Positions 33,532-41,612 of a stretch of 50,127 nt of DNA are shown here, piece by piece; within the stretch, counting starts at the first letter, position 1, and each line of letters opens with the position of its first letter. The notes below the pieces were generated by a model, which saw nothing but the letters and a program-made list of their open reading frames with translations, ran no database searches and had not been told where the DNA came from. This DNA is from Thermoflexia bacterium (lineage in GTDB: Bacteria > Chloroflexota > Anaerolineae > B4-G1 > DUEL01): contig DUEL01000036.1 of NCBI GenBank assembly GCA_011192125.1, forward strand, positions 1 through 50,127, given 5' to 3'. The position numbers and the translations under genes are program-made.

Positions 33532-34506
33532 TTACATCCACCCCCGTTCCCGATACCAGCGGTACGCCTCCTCGACGGCGACCCGGAAGGGGGTCTGGGG
33601 GTATCCCAGTTCCCGGACGGCCTTGCCGCTGTCGCAGTAGATCTCCCGCGCGCTGAGCCAGACCTGCTCCGGCGAGAACGGGAAGCGAACGAACCGGCGC
33701 GTCAGGCGGACGAATCGCTCCAGTCCCCCCATCACCCAGCGGGGGAACGTGATCCACGGCTCCCGGCCCCCCACCACCCGGGCCACGATCTCCAGCACGC
33801 GCCGATGGGTCAGGTTCTCCCCACCCAGGAGATACCGCTCGCCAGTCCGCCCCCGCTCCGCCGCCAGCACGTGGCCTTCCCCCACATCGGTGGCCGCTGC
33901 CCAGCAGGTCCCCCCAGGCGGCGCGAACCACGCCCTTCCCTGCCGTACCTCCTGGAGGACGCTTCCCCCGATCCAGTGGGCGTCCCGTGGACCCATCACT
34001 GCCGCCGGGTTGACGATCACCGCGTCCAGCCCCTCCGCCACCGCCTCCTGCACTACCTCTTCGGCCAGGTGCTTGGAGTGGCCGTAGGGGAAACGGTGGG
34101 GCGGCAGGTTGAAGATACTCGATTCGTCCAGCAGGCGACCCTCGGGTGGGACCCCCAGCGCGCCGACGGAACTGGTGTAGATCAGCCGGCGCACCCCGGC
34201 CCGCAGAGCGGCCTCCACCACGTTGCGCGTCCCCTCCACGTTGACCCGGTAGATGACCTCCGGGGGGGTCCGCCAGTAGTCGGAGACGGCGGCGACGTGG
34301 AAGACCCAATCGCACCCCTCCATCGCCCGCACCAGCGACGGTGGATCGAACAGGTCCCCCACCACCCGCTCCACCTCCAACCCCTCCAGCGCGTCCAGTT
34401 TGGAGGTGGGCCGGTGCATCGCGCGCACGTCGTAGCCCCTTCGAAGGAGGGCAGCGACCACGTTGGCCCCCACGCAACCGGTCGATCCGGTCACCAGCGC
34501 TTTCAT
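33532..34506 (-). CDS. NAD-dependent epimerase/dehydratase (extended SDR)
   Basis: A 324-residue extended short-chain dehydrogenase. The Rossmann motif TGSTGCVG is at 6-13, VNVEGTRNVVEAAL follows, and the catalytic pair is Tyr141/Lys145 in YGHSK. The closest look is the dihydroflavonol-4-reductase-like / hopanoid-associated sugar epimerase group. The exact substrate is unknown. The ATG at 34506 overlaps the stop of the PlsC-like gene (ATGA), so it is the last gene of a DAG kinase-acyltransferase-epimerase operon, which suggests a role in lipid or glycolipid metabolism (inference). Confidence 0.9.
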   Translation of the reverse strand: MKALVTGSTGCVGANVVAALLRRGYDVRAMHRPTSKLDALEGLEVERVVGDLFDPPSLVRAMEGCDWVFHVAAVSDYWRTPPEVIYRVNVEGTRNVVEAALRAGVRRLIYTSSVGALGVPPEGRLLDESSIFNLPPHRFPYGHSKHLAEEVVQEAVAEGLDAVIVNPAAVMGPRDAHWIGGSVLQEVRQGRAWFAPPGGTCWAAATDVGEGHVLAAERGRTGERYLLGGENLTHRRVLEIVARVVGGREPWITFPRWVMGGLERFVRLTRRFVRFPFSPEQVWLSAREIYCDSGKAVRELGYPQTPFRVAVEEAYRWYRERGWM

Positions 34507-35222
34507 CCCGCGCCCCTCCCGTCCGCTGCCTGGAGGTTGCTCTGTGAACCTGGAGGAAAGACCAGGTACTCCTCGGTGGCGTTTTCCAGATCGGCGTAGG
34601 CCCCCCGGTAGGCGGGCGGGAGCAGGGCGGCCAACTGGTACATCACCTCCCGCAGGATCCGCTCCCGCTCCTCCCGACGCACCCGCCCCTCCCTGGCCCG
34701 CAGGTAGAAGGGGTAGCCGACGCGCAGATGGACGTGGGTGCGAGCCAGGCGGAAGAGGTTGTGCCAGAACCGCTCCTGCCCCCAGACCGCGATCGGCAGG
34801 ATGGGGACGCCGGTCCGCAGCGCGAGGAAGATCACGCCGCTGCGGGCGGGCTGGAGCCGTCCGTGGTGGCTACGGGTCCCCTCCGGATCGATCAGCAGCG
34901 CCTCCCCCGCCTCCAGCGCGTCCAGCGCTCCTCGAATCGCCGCCATATCCGGGGTCCCCCGGCGGACGGGGATCACGCCGCCGAAACGTACCAGAGGGGC
35001 CATAAGGGGGTTCCTGAAGTTCTCGATCTTGCTGAAACCCACGAGATGTCGGGGGGCGAAAAGATAGGTGAGCACCGCGTCCAGCCAGTTGACGTGATTG
35101 TTGATCACGATGAGGGGACCGGTTCGGGCGATCCGCTCGAGGCCGGTCGCCTCGACGCGCACGACGGTCTGGATGATGAGGCGGAAGAAGCGGCGGAGCC
35201 CGGAGCGGAGAAGGCTCCTCAC
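34503..35222 (-). CDS. PlsC-like 1-acyl-glycerol-3-phosphate acyltransferase
   Basis: A 239-residue acyltransferase with the HX4D motif NHVNWLD (His43, Asp48), the substrate motif DPEGTRS (112-118) and the PLMAPLVRFGGVIPVRRG block. It attaches a fatty acid to lysophosphatidic acid or a related acceptor at the membrane. The GTG start at 35222 has GGGAGGAC upstream. It is 13 bp downstream of the DAG kinase-like gene and overlaps the epimerase gene by 4 bp. Confidence 0.92.
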   Translation of the reverse strand: MRSLLRSGLRRFFRLIIQTVVRVEATGLERIARTGPLIVINNHVNWLDAVLTYLFAPRHLVGFSKIENFRNPLMAPLVRFGGVIPVRRGTPDMAAIRGALDALEAGEALLIDPEGTRSHHGRLQPARSGVIFLALRTGVPILPIAVWGQERFWHNLFRLARTHVHLRVGYPFYLRAREGRVRREERERILREVMYQLAALLPPAYRGAYADLENATEEYLVFPPGSQSNLQAADGRGAG

Positions 35223-35235
35223 CGACCGTCCTCCC

Positions 35236-36138
35236 TCAGCAGACCACGCGGAGGGCGCGGGGAATGATCTCGAACTCCAGGTCGGTCGCGTCCAGCGCGA
35301 TGGTCTCTCCGTCGGCGTGGACGACCTGGGTGCCTTCTTTGACCACCACGCGCACCCGGCGGGCGCGGTCCATATGGATCCGGGAATGGCCGATCTGCGT
35401 ACCTTGCATAAAGCGAGGGACGAGGGCCAGCATCTGTAACTGGTTCATCCTGGCCCCGATGCAGAGGTCGAAGAGGCCGTCGTCGGGGGCTGCGTGGGGC
35501 GTCATCAGGAATCCGCCCCCCATCCGACGACCGTTCATGATGGAGACCATCAGCGCGGGGAGTTCCATCTCCCGATCGTCCAGTTCGATGCGGGTGAGGG
35601 GAGCACGGTAATAGAAGAGCAGCGTCCGCATCACGGCGACGAAGTAGACGGCGAAGCCCCGCAGTCGCTTGTAGCGGGCGGCCTGGACATTGACGACGGC
35701 GTCGAAGCCGATGCCGATCCCGTTCCCGAAGTACCGCAGCCCCTTCGCGTGGCCCACGTCGATCGGCCGGGTGCGACCGCGGGCCAGCGCAGCGCATCCC
35801 TCTTCCAGGTCCAGCGGAACCCCAACCCCGTAGGCGAAGTCATTGCCGGTCCCGACGCAGAGGATCCCCAGCGCGGCCTCCCCCTCCCCGGCCTCCCGTG
35901 CCTCCATCAACCCGTTCAATACCTCGTTGGAGGTGCCGTCCCCTCCCAGGGCAACGACCACTTTATAGCCGTTGCGCACCGCTTGCCGGGCCATTTCCGC
36001 TGCGTGCCAGGGCCGCTCCGTGAACACCCGGTCAAAGGAGATGCCGTGCTCTTTCAGAAGCCGGTCGACGCGGGGGACGATCTCCCGCGCCGCCCCCCGT
36101 CCAGCGGTGGGGTTGACGATGACCAGATGAGTAGCCAC
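35236..36138 (-). CDS. diacylglycerol kinase family lipid kinase
   Basis: A 300-residue DagK/YegS-type lipid kinase. It opens HLVIVNPTAGRGAA, has the nucleotide-binding GGDGT (65-69) followed by NEVLNGL, the GTGNDFAYG block, and a C-terminal DGLFDLCIG with HADGE. It phosphorylates diacylglycerol or a similar lipid. The GTG at 36138 follows GGGAAGGG. A TATAAC -10-like box is at 36175-36180 on the minus strand without a good -35. It heads the three-gene lipid module. Confidence 0.92.
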   Translation of the reverse strand: MATHLVIVNPTAGRGAAREIVPRVDRLLKEHGISFDRVFTERPWHAAEMARQAVRNGYKVVVALGGDGTSNEVLNGLMEAREAGEGEAALGILCVGTGNDFAYGVGVPLDLEEGCAALARGRTRPIDVGHAKGLRYFGNGIGIGFDAVVNVQAARYKRLRGFAVYFVAVMRTLLFYYRAPLTRIELDDREMELPALMVSIMNGRRMGGGFLMTPHAAPDDGLFDLCIGARMNQLQMLALVPRFMQGTQIGHSRIHMDRARRVRVVVKEGTQVVHADGETIALDATDLEFEIIPRALRVVC

Positions 36139-36281
36139 GATCCCTTCCCTCGAGACGAATTTTCCTCCGCGTATGTTATAACCCCAACCTCGGGGAAGCG
36201 TTGCTGATCAGGAGGGTCGGACCATTGTATCACCGCTGTGGGGGGAGAGCAAATGGGGCTGCTTGGATGGGGTACTTCAGA

Positions 36282-37940
36282 TCAAAGAGCGTGACGGCGA
36301 TGTCGGCGGGGTTTGGCGATCCCCACCAGCACCAGCCCGGTCAGCATCAGGCCCACGACCCCGAGCGGACGGATGGAGGGGAAGGCGATGGTCGGTTCCG
36401 GGGAGAGAGGAGGGGTGGGAGAGGCTGTCGACGTCGGAGGAGGAAGCGGGGTGGGGGAGGGCGTCGGCGAGGGGGAAGGGGTCGGTGTGGCAGGGAGGGT
36501 GGGGAGGGTGAGAGGAGTGGGGGTCGGAGCGGGCGTCGGGCTGGGTATATAGGGTGGTTCTATCGGCGGTGCGGTGGGTGAGGGGGGCAGGGCGGCGACG
36601 GTGGTCTCCTTGTTCGTCGTCTCCACCAGCATCACCGGCGGCCCCCCGATCAGGCAGGCCCCGTCGTCGTCGCAGCCGGGCAGGTGGAGGGCGTAATATC
36701 CTCGCTCTGGGTAGACGATCCGTGCCTCCCCCCACAGGTCCACCAGCAAAGCCTGAGTGGTCTCGGCGGGGATGAGCGTCGTCTGCGACCGGGAAGTGCG
36801 AGACCAGGCCATCGTGGTCGCCTGGTGGCCCCGATCCACAACGACGAGGCTGACCTCGTCCCGGCGCACCCATTCCCCGCGCCGGAAGCCGGATAGGTAG
36901 GTGGCAGCGACCTGGTAGGCGATGAAGGCGGGCCGTCGGCTGCCGTCCGTCCGCACCAGGCCGAACGGCTCCGGGCGGGTTGTCAGGTCCTGCTCGGTGT
37001 CGGCCATCCTGTAAACCCCGATCCGCTCCGCCCCGGCTGCGATTCCCAGGGCCATCGCCTGGGCGATGAAGGCGGCTTGATCTTCCAGGGTGACCCGGAA
37101 CCGGGCGTCCGGCACTGGCCAGGCCGGATCCTCGGAAGGAGCGACGCCGACCTCGATCCAGATGGGCTTCTCCAGCCCGAACTCCTTCATCAGACTGCGG
37201 TAGAAGGCCGTCAGGTCGTACACGCTCTCCGGTTGGGAATAGACGTGGAGCGTAGCGATGTCGAAGTAGTAGCCGTCGGGTGCAGCCGCGGGGTCGGCGC
37301 TCAGGGTCCGGAAGAGTCGGCGGAGGAACGGCTCCCGGCCGTAGTTGACGTCCCACCAGTGGGTCACCCCGGCCAGATGGACCACCGCGTTGGGGTTTGT
37401 CTCCCGGATCACGGCGTAGGAGACCCGCATCAATTGGGCGAAGTCCTCTACCGAGCCTCCCCAGCTCTGGGAGGGTCCTTCCCACACGTCCGGTTCGCTC
37501 CAGACGATCCAGTGGTCGATCCGGCCGGCATATCGGCCGACGAGGTCGCGGAGGAAGACGGCCCACAGGTTACGGGGGTCGGCGGGGTCGAGGTAAAGCC
37601 CCCGAGGGACGCCGAGCCCGCGCGCAGGGTCGGCGGCCCAGTCCGGAGTACCGATCACCAGCCCCACTACCTGCCGCCCCAGAGAGAGTTCCAGGGCCAG
37701 TTGTTCGTCGGGGAGGGGACCGTTCCACTGGTCGGGTCCATCGGGCTGGATCTCCTGCCAGCGGAAGGTGATGCGGGTCCATCCGGCCCCCAGTTCGGCT
37801 GCCGCCCAGGGGGCCCGGCGTGCCTCAACGACACCGAACCGGTAATCCGGCGCGGCGGCTTGGGCGGTCGGTCGAGGGAGGAGGGCGATCGCCGCGATAG
37901 AGGGAAGGATCGTTAGCAACAGGACCAAGCGCTTCGTCAT
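36282..37940 (-). CDS. secreted, membrane-anchored glycosidase-like protein
   Basis: A 552-residue protein. The N-terminal signal sequence (TKRLVLLLTILPSIAAIALL) is followed by a TIM-barrel-like domain with HWIVWSEPDVWEG (likely acid/base Glu in the NEP-like position) and KPIWIEVGV (candidate nucleophile Glu), resembling GH39/GH5-type hydrolases. A Thr/Pro-rich stalk of about 70 residues leads to a C-terminal span (GVVGLMLTGLVLVGIA) and a basic tail, so it is anchored at the cell surface. Activity and substrate are inferred. I choose the ATG at 37940, which fits the nearby promoter. An in-frame upstream start at 37979 would lie in the -35 region. Confidence 0.8.
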   Translation of the reverse strand: MTKRLVLLLTILPSIAAIALLPRPTAQAAAPDYRFGVVEARRAPWAAAELGAGWTRITFRWQEIQPDGPDQWNGPLPDEQLALELSLGRQVVGLVIGTPDWAADPARGLGVPRGLYLDPADPRNLWAVFLRDLVGRYAGRIDHWIVWSEPDVWEGPSQSWGGSVEDFAQLMRVSYAVIRETNPNAVVHLAGVTHWWDVNYGREPFLRRLFRTLSADPAAAPDGYYFDIATLHVYSQPESVYDLTAFYRSLMKEFGLEKPIWIEVGVAPSEDPAWPVPDARFRVTLEDQAAFIAQAMALGIAAGAERIGVYRMADTEQDLTTRPEPFGLVRTDGSRRPAFIAYQVAATYLSGFRRGEWVRRDEVSLVVVDRGHQATTMAWSRTSRSQTTLIPAETTQALLVDLWGEARIVYPERGYYALHLPGCDDDGACLIGGPPVMLVETTNKETTVAALPPSPTAPPIEPPYIPSPTPAPTPTPLTLPTLPATPTPSPSPTPSPTPLPPPTSTASPTPPLSPEPTIAFPSIRPLGVVGLMLTGLVLVGIAKPRRHRRHAL

Positions 37941-37951
37941 TTGCCGGGAGT

Positions 37952-37979
37952 ATTCTAACCCAAAAGGGTGGGGATGCAA
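37952..37979 (-). promoter_or_regulatory. promoter of the glycosidase-like gene (near-leaderless layout)
   Basis: On the minus strand TTGCAT (37974-37979) and TAGAAT (37952-37957) are 16 bp apart. The ATG at 37940 begins 11 bases after the -10, leaving a leader of only a few bases. Confidence 0.6.
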
Positions 37980-38008
37980 GGGAGAACCTTAAAATTTCCT
38001 GCAAGGGG

Positions 38009-38037
38009 TGGACAGGGGGCGAAAAGTGGTGTATAAT
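38009..38037 (+). promoter_or_regulatory. promoter of the dcw (division and cell wall) cluster
   Basis: TGGACA (38009-38014) and a perfect TATAAT (38032-38037) are 17 bp apart. The leader of about 75 bases to mraZ contains the MraZ-type repeats. Confidence 0.75.
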
Positions 38038-38061
38038 GGGTTAAAGTGGGGAGAAGTGGGG
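38027..38061. promoter_or_regulatory. MraZ operator: direct repeats at 10-bp spacing
   Basis: TGGTG at 38027, TGGGT at 38037, TGGGG at 38047 and TGGGG at 38057 recur exactly every 10 bp and overlap the -10 and transcription start. MraZ of E. coli binds TGGGN repeats separated by 5 bp, so this is a likely autoregulatory operator. The assignment rests on pattern and position. Confidence 0.75.
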
Positions 38062-38117
38062 GAAAAGCCGGATTTCTACCTCGATTTGACCGTCCAGGTG
38101 GGGGATAAGTAGTACAA

Positions 38118-38546
38118 ATGTTCTTGGGTCAGTACATCCATACCATCGACGAGAAGGGCCGGCTGACCATCCCGGCGAAATTTCGAGGGAGCCTGAGCGC
38201 GGGGCTGGTCATCACCCGTTGGTTGGACCGCTGCCTGGTGATCTATCCGATGGAGACCTGGCGGTCGGTGCGCGAGCGGATCAGCAGCCTCCCGATGACC
38301 GACCAGAACGCGCGGGACTTCCGCCGCCTGGTCTACTCCGGCGCGATGGATACCGTGCCCGACGGGCAGGGCCGGATCAACATCCCCCAACCCTTGCGGG
38401 AGTATGCAGGCCTGGACGGTCAGGCGGTGATCGTCGGGTGTGATACCTACATCGAGATCTGGAGCCCGGAGGCCTGGGAAGAGGTTCAGGCCCGGGTTGA
38501 GCAGAGTGAAGACAACGCCGAACGATGGGCGAGCCTGGGCATCTAG
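38118..38546 (+). CDS. mraZ: transcriptional regulator MraZ
   Basis: A 142-residue protein with two SpoVT/AbrB-like MraZ repeats. It opens [22 protein letters not shown], and the second half has [25 protein letters not shown]. MraZ forms a ring that binds TGGGN repeats upstream of its own gene and represses the dcw cluster. Such repeats are present at 38027-38061. The G-rich ribosome binding site is somewhat far (about 11 bases) from the ATG. The 3' end overlaps the only usable rsmH start by 22 bp. Confidence 0.97.
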   Translation: MFLGQYIHTIDEKGRLTIPAKFRGSLSAGLVITRWLDRCLVIYPMETWRSVRERISSLPMTDQNARDFRRLVYSGAMDTVPDGQGRINIPQPLREYAGLDGQAVIVGCDTYIEIWSPEAWEEVQARVEQSEDNAERWASLGI

Positions 38547-39526
38547 GAGCAGGGGCGCACCCTCGTGCGCCTTTTCCCGGGCAGGGCAGGGGGCGGGATG
38601 CGGACGCGGTCCACATCCCCGTTCTTTTACAAGCGACATTGTCCTTTCTCCAGGTCCGACCCGGCGGAACCTACATCGATGCCACCGTGGGAGGAGGGGG
38701 ACACGCAGAGGCGGTCCTCTCCGCTTGTGCGCCGGACGGGCGGTTGCTGGGGCTGGATCTGGATCCCGACGCGCTGGCGGTGGCCAGGCAGCGGCTTGCG
38801 CCGTTTGGGGAGCGGGCCACGCTCCGACAGGGATCTTTCGCCCAGTTGGCCACGCTCGCGGCCGACTTCGCGCCCGCCGACGGGGTCCTGTTTGATTTAG
38901 GCCTCTCCTCCCTTCAGTTAGCGGACCCGTCCCGGGGGTTCTCCTTCTCCCACGCGGGTCCGTTGGATATGCGGTTTGACCCCACTGCAGGGGGCCCTAC
39001 GGCGGCCGATCTTGTGAACGGCCTCTCCGTTGAGGATCTGGCACAGATATTATACCAGTACGGAGAGGAACGACAAGCGAGGAGGATCGCAGAGGCGATC
39101 GTCGCCGCCAGGCCGCTGGAGACCACGGAACAACTGGCCGAGGTGGTCGCTGCAGCCGTCGGGGGTAGGCGGGGCCGTATCCACCCGGCCACCCGTACGT
39201 TTCAGGCTTTGCGCATCGCCGTCAACGACGAGTTGAGCGTCCTGCAGGTCGCCCTGCCGCAGGCAGTAGATCTGTTGAAGCCGGGGGGGCGGTTGGTGGT
39301 CATCAGTTTCCACTCGCTGGAGGATCGGATCGTGAAGCGGTTCCTCCGTCAGGAGTCAAAAGATTGTATCTGTCCGCCCGAGGTTCCTGTGTGTATCTGC
39401 GACCATCGGGCCCGGCTGCGGGTGCTGACGCGCAAGCCGGTCCGGCCCGAGCCGGATGAGGTGGCGCGGAACCCCCGCGCCCGCTCCGCTCGGTTGCGGG
39501 CTGCGGAGCGGATCGCCGAGGAGTAG
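38525..39526 (+). CDS. rsmH: 16S rRNA m4C1402 methyltransferase RsmH (MraW)
   Basis: A 333-residue SAM-dependent methyltransferase with [15 protein letters not shown], the SAM loop [36 protein letters not shown] and [12 protein letters not shown]. It methylates C1402 of 16S rRNA. The family normally starts one or two residues before HIPVLL, but no ATG, GTG or TTG exists there in frame. The nearest in-frame start is the ATG at 38525 inside mraZ, adding about 29 unusual residues that span a hairpin (38554-38575). An ATG at 38598 is out of frame by one. Confidence 0.93.
   Translation: MGEPGHLGAGAHPRAPFPGQGRGRDADAVHIPVLLQATLSFLQVRPGGTYIDATVGGGGHAEAVLSACAPDGRLLGLDLDPDALAVARQRLAPFGERATLRQGSFAQLATLAADFAPADGVLFDLGLSSLQLADPSRGFSFSHAGPLDMRFDPTAGGPTAADLVNGLSVEDLAQILYQYGEERQARRIAEAIVAARPLETTEQLAEVVAAAVGGRRGRIHPATRTFQALRIAVNDELSVLQVALPQAVDLLKPGGRLVVISFHSLEDRIVKRFLRQESKDCICPPEVPVCICDHRARLRVLTRKPVRPEPDEVARNPRARSARLRAAERIAEE
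38554..38575 (+). terminator. terminator-like hairpin between mraZ and the rsmH core
   Basis: A perfect 7-bp stem, GGCGCAC / GTGCGCC, with a CCTC loop is followed directly by TTTT (38572-38575). It lies 8 bp after the mraZ stop and inside the extended rsmH reading frame. It could attenuate transcription into the cell wall genes. Confidence 0.5.
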
Positions 39527-39530
39527 GTGG

Positions 39531-39854
39531 ATGGATCTCGGGAGGAGGATCGGCCGTATGTTTCGCGATCTTCGTCGGCAAGGGGAATGGTTGCAGTCGC
39601 TTGGAGCCGCGCTGGCGCTGGTGTTGGTCCTGCTGGTGATCGGGCTGGCCATCGTGCACCTGTATCTGAGCGGCCGCATCGTGGTGGAGGCCCGGCGTCT
39701 GCAGGAGATGCGGGAAGAACTGTACGCCCTGCGAAAGGCAAACAGCGGGCTGGAGGGCGAGATCTCCCGCTATTTGGACGTTCGGGACTTGATTCGCCGC
39801 GCTGCTGAGATGGGACTGGGACCGGCGGAGAAGATCGTGGCTGTGGAGCCGTAG
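39531..39854 (+). CDS. ftsL: FtsL-like cell division protein
   Basis: A 107-residue bitopic protein. A basic cytoplasmic tail (LGRRIGRMFRDLRRQGE) is followed by one span (LGAALALVLVLLVIGLAIV), a leucine-zipper-like coiled coil (EARRLQEMREELYALRKAN) and the short tail DVRDLIRRAAEMGLGPAEK. Sequence identity to known FtsL/DivIC is low, as usual for this family, so the call rests on topology, size and position between rsmH and ftsI. FtsL helps activate septal peptidoglycan synthesis by FtsW/FtsI. ATG at 39531, with an AGGTGG-type ribosome binding site overlapping the rsmH stop. Confidence 0.8.
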   Translation: MDLGRRIGRMFRDLRRQGEWLQSLGAALALVLVLLVIGLAIVHLYLSGRIVVEARRLQEMREELYALRKANSGLEGEISRYLDVRDLIRRAAEMGLGPAEKIVAVEP

Positions 39855-39863
39855 AGGAGTCGT

Positions 39864-41597
39864 ATGGACGAGCGGGCGCGTCGTCGTCTGGGACTGATCA
39901 TCTTCCTCCTGGCCCTCTTCACGCTGGGGTTGGTCCATCGCCTGTTCGTGGTACAGGTAGTGGAAGGGGCGACCTATGCTCAGGAGGGGATGGAGCAGCG
40001 GATCCCAGATCTGGGGGTGCGGTTCCCAGACGCCCCGCGAGGCCGGATCCGGGAGCGCGGTGGCTTGCTGTTGGCCACCAATCGGGTGCGGCACACCATT
40101 ATGGCTTGCCCCTCTTGTGTCCCAGAGGAAGCGGTCGACACCCTGGCCGATGATCTCTCGCCCATCCTGGGTTGGTCGCCTGGGGAGATCGCCGCCCTTC
40201 TCCGAGGGAGGGAAGAAGGTGTGGTCCTGGTCCCGGATGCCACGCCAGAACAGGTGGAGGCGGTTGAGAGGCTGGGCTCCCCGGCGGTGTGGGTTGAGGA
40301 TCGGTGGGAGCGGGAATATCCCCAGAAGGATCTGACTGCCCACGTCGGCGGTTTCGTGGGATATGGTGAGAAGGGAGAGGGGAGGGTGGGATACTATGGG
40401 CTGGAGGGGTTCTACGACGATGTCCTCCGTCCTCGCCAGATCCCGCCCGTCGAACGGGAAGCGGACGGCTCCGGGACCCGGTTGTTGCCGCTGGAAGAGG
40501 GGGAGTTCCTCGCCTCGATGCCGGGGGAGGATCTGGAGACCACGATCGATCTGGCGATGCAGCTGGCGGCGATGGAGGAGTTGGAGCGTGGGGTCCAGGA
40601 GTTTCAGGCCGAGAGTGGCATCATCATCGTGGTGGACCCACGGACCGGGGCGATCCTGGCGATGGCCGTGTATCCCTCATACGATCCGCGCGAGTATTAC
40701 AAGTATGCGGGAGACCCGTATCTGGAGGACCTGTTGGAGAATCCGGCGATCAGTCTCCATTACGAACCGGGGTCTGTCTTCAAGATCGTCACGATGGCGG
40801 CGGCCTTGGATAGCGGGAGTGTGACCCCCGATACGACGTATGTGGACCCGGGGGAGATGGAGTGCGGGGGGGAGTCCAACCCGAACTGGGACGGGCGCAG
40901 TTACGGGGTTCAGGATATGCGGGGGGTGTTGGTCCACTCCCTCAACACCGGCGTGGTGTGGTTGACCTGTCGGGTGATGGACAGGGAGGTCTTCTATTCG
41001 TACGTGCGGGCCTTCGGCTTTGGACAACGGACTGGGGTGGACCTGGATGGGGAGGTCACGGGCATCGTCCACTACCCGGGCGACCTGGATTGGGAGGACG
41101 CGTTCCTGGGGAAGAACGCCTACGGGCAGGGGATCGCGGTAACCCCGTTGCAGATGATCAGTGCGGTAGCGGCGGTGGCCAACGGAGGGCGTCTGATGCA
41201 GCCCTATGTGGTGGAACGGCGGATCCAGCCGGACGGCTCGGTGCTGAAACACCAGCCGGTGGTGCGTGGGCAGCCGATCACCCCCCAGACGGCCCAGGCG
41301 CTGACCGAGATGCTGGTCCAGGTGGTTGAAGAGGGCGTTCCGCTGGCGCGGGTGCCCGGCTACCGCGTCGCCGGGAAGACGGGCACAGCCCAGATCCCCA
41401 CTCCATGGGGGTATGATCCAGAGAACACCATCGCCTCGTTCGCCGGCTTCGGACCGGTGCCCGATCCCCGGCTGGCCATCCTGGTGCGGCTGGACCGCCC
41501 CCAGGCCTCCCGCTGGGGGTCGGAGACGGCGGCGGTAGTCTTCAGCCGCCTGGCTGCCCGGCTGTTCCCGATGATGGGGATCCCGCCGGGTGAGTGA
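39864..41597 (+). CDS. ftsI: penicillin-binding protein, FtsI family (class B transpeptidase)
   Basis: A 577-residue bitopic transpeptidase: N-terminal span (LGLIIFLLALFTLGLVHRLF), PBP dimerisation domain, then a transpeptidase domain with SVFK (Ser304, Lys307), SLN (359-361) and KTG (505-507). It crosslinks septal peptidoglycan together with FtsW, encoded further down. No PASTA domains follow, so the protein ends soon after the catalytic domain. GAGGAG precedes the ATG. It is directly followed by murF. The usual murE gene between them is absent. Confidence 0.95.
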   Translation: MDERARRRLGLIIFLLALFTLGLVHRLFVVQVVEGATYAQEGMEQRIPDLGVRFPDAPRGRIRERGGLLLATNRVRHTIMACPSCVPEEAVDTLADDLSPILGWSPGEIAALLRGREEGVVLVPDATPEQVEAVERLGSPAVWVEDRWEREYPQKDLTAHVGGFVGYGEKGEGRVGYYGLEGFYDDVLRPRQIPPVEREADGSGTRLLPLEEGEFLASMPGEDLETTIDLAMQLAAMEELERGVQEFQAESGIIIVVDPRTGAILAMAVYPSYDPREYYKYAGDPYLEDLLENPAISLHYEPGSVFKIVTMAAALDSGSVTPDTTYVDPGEMECGGESNPNWDGRSYGVQDMRGVLVHSLNTGVVWLTCRVMDREVFYSYVRAFGFGQRTGVDLDGEVTGIVHYPGDLDWEDAFLGKNAYGQGIAVTPLQMISAVAAVANGGRLMQPYVVERRIQPDGSVLKHQPVVRGQPITPQTAQALTEMLVQVVEEGVPLARVPGYRVAGKTGTAQIPTPWGYDPENTIASFAGFGPVPDPRLAILVRLDRPQASRWGSETAAVVFSRLAARLFPMMGIPPGE

Positions 41598-41612
41598 GGA
41601 GAACGGGAAGGG

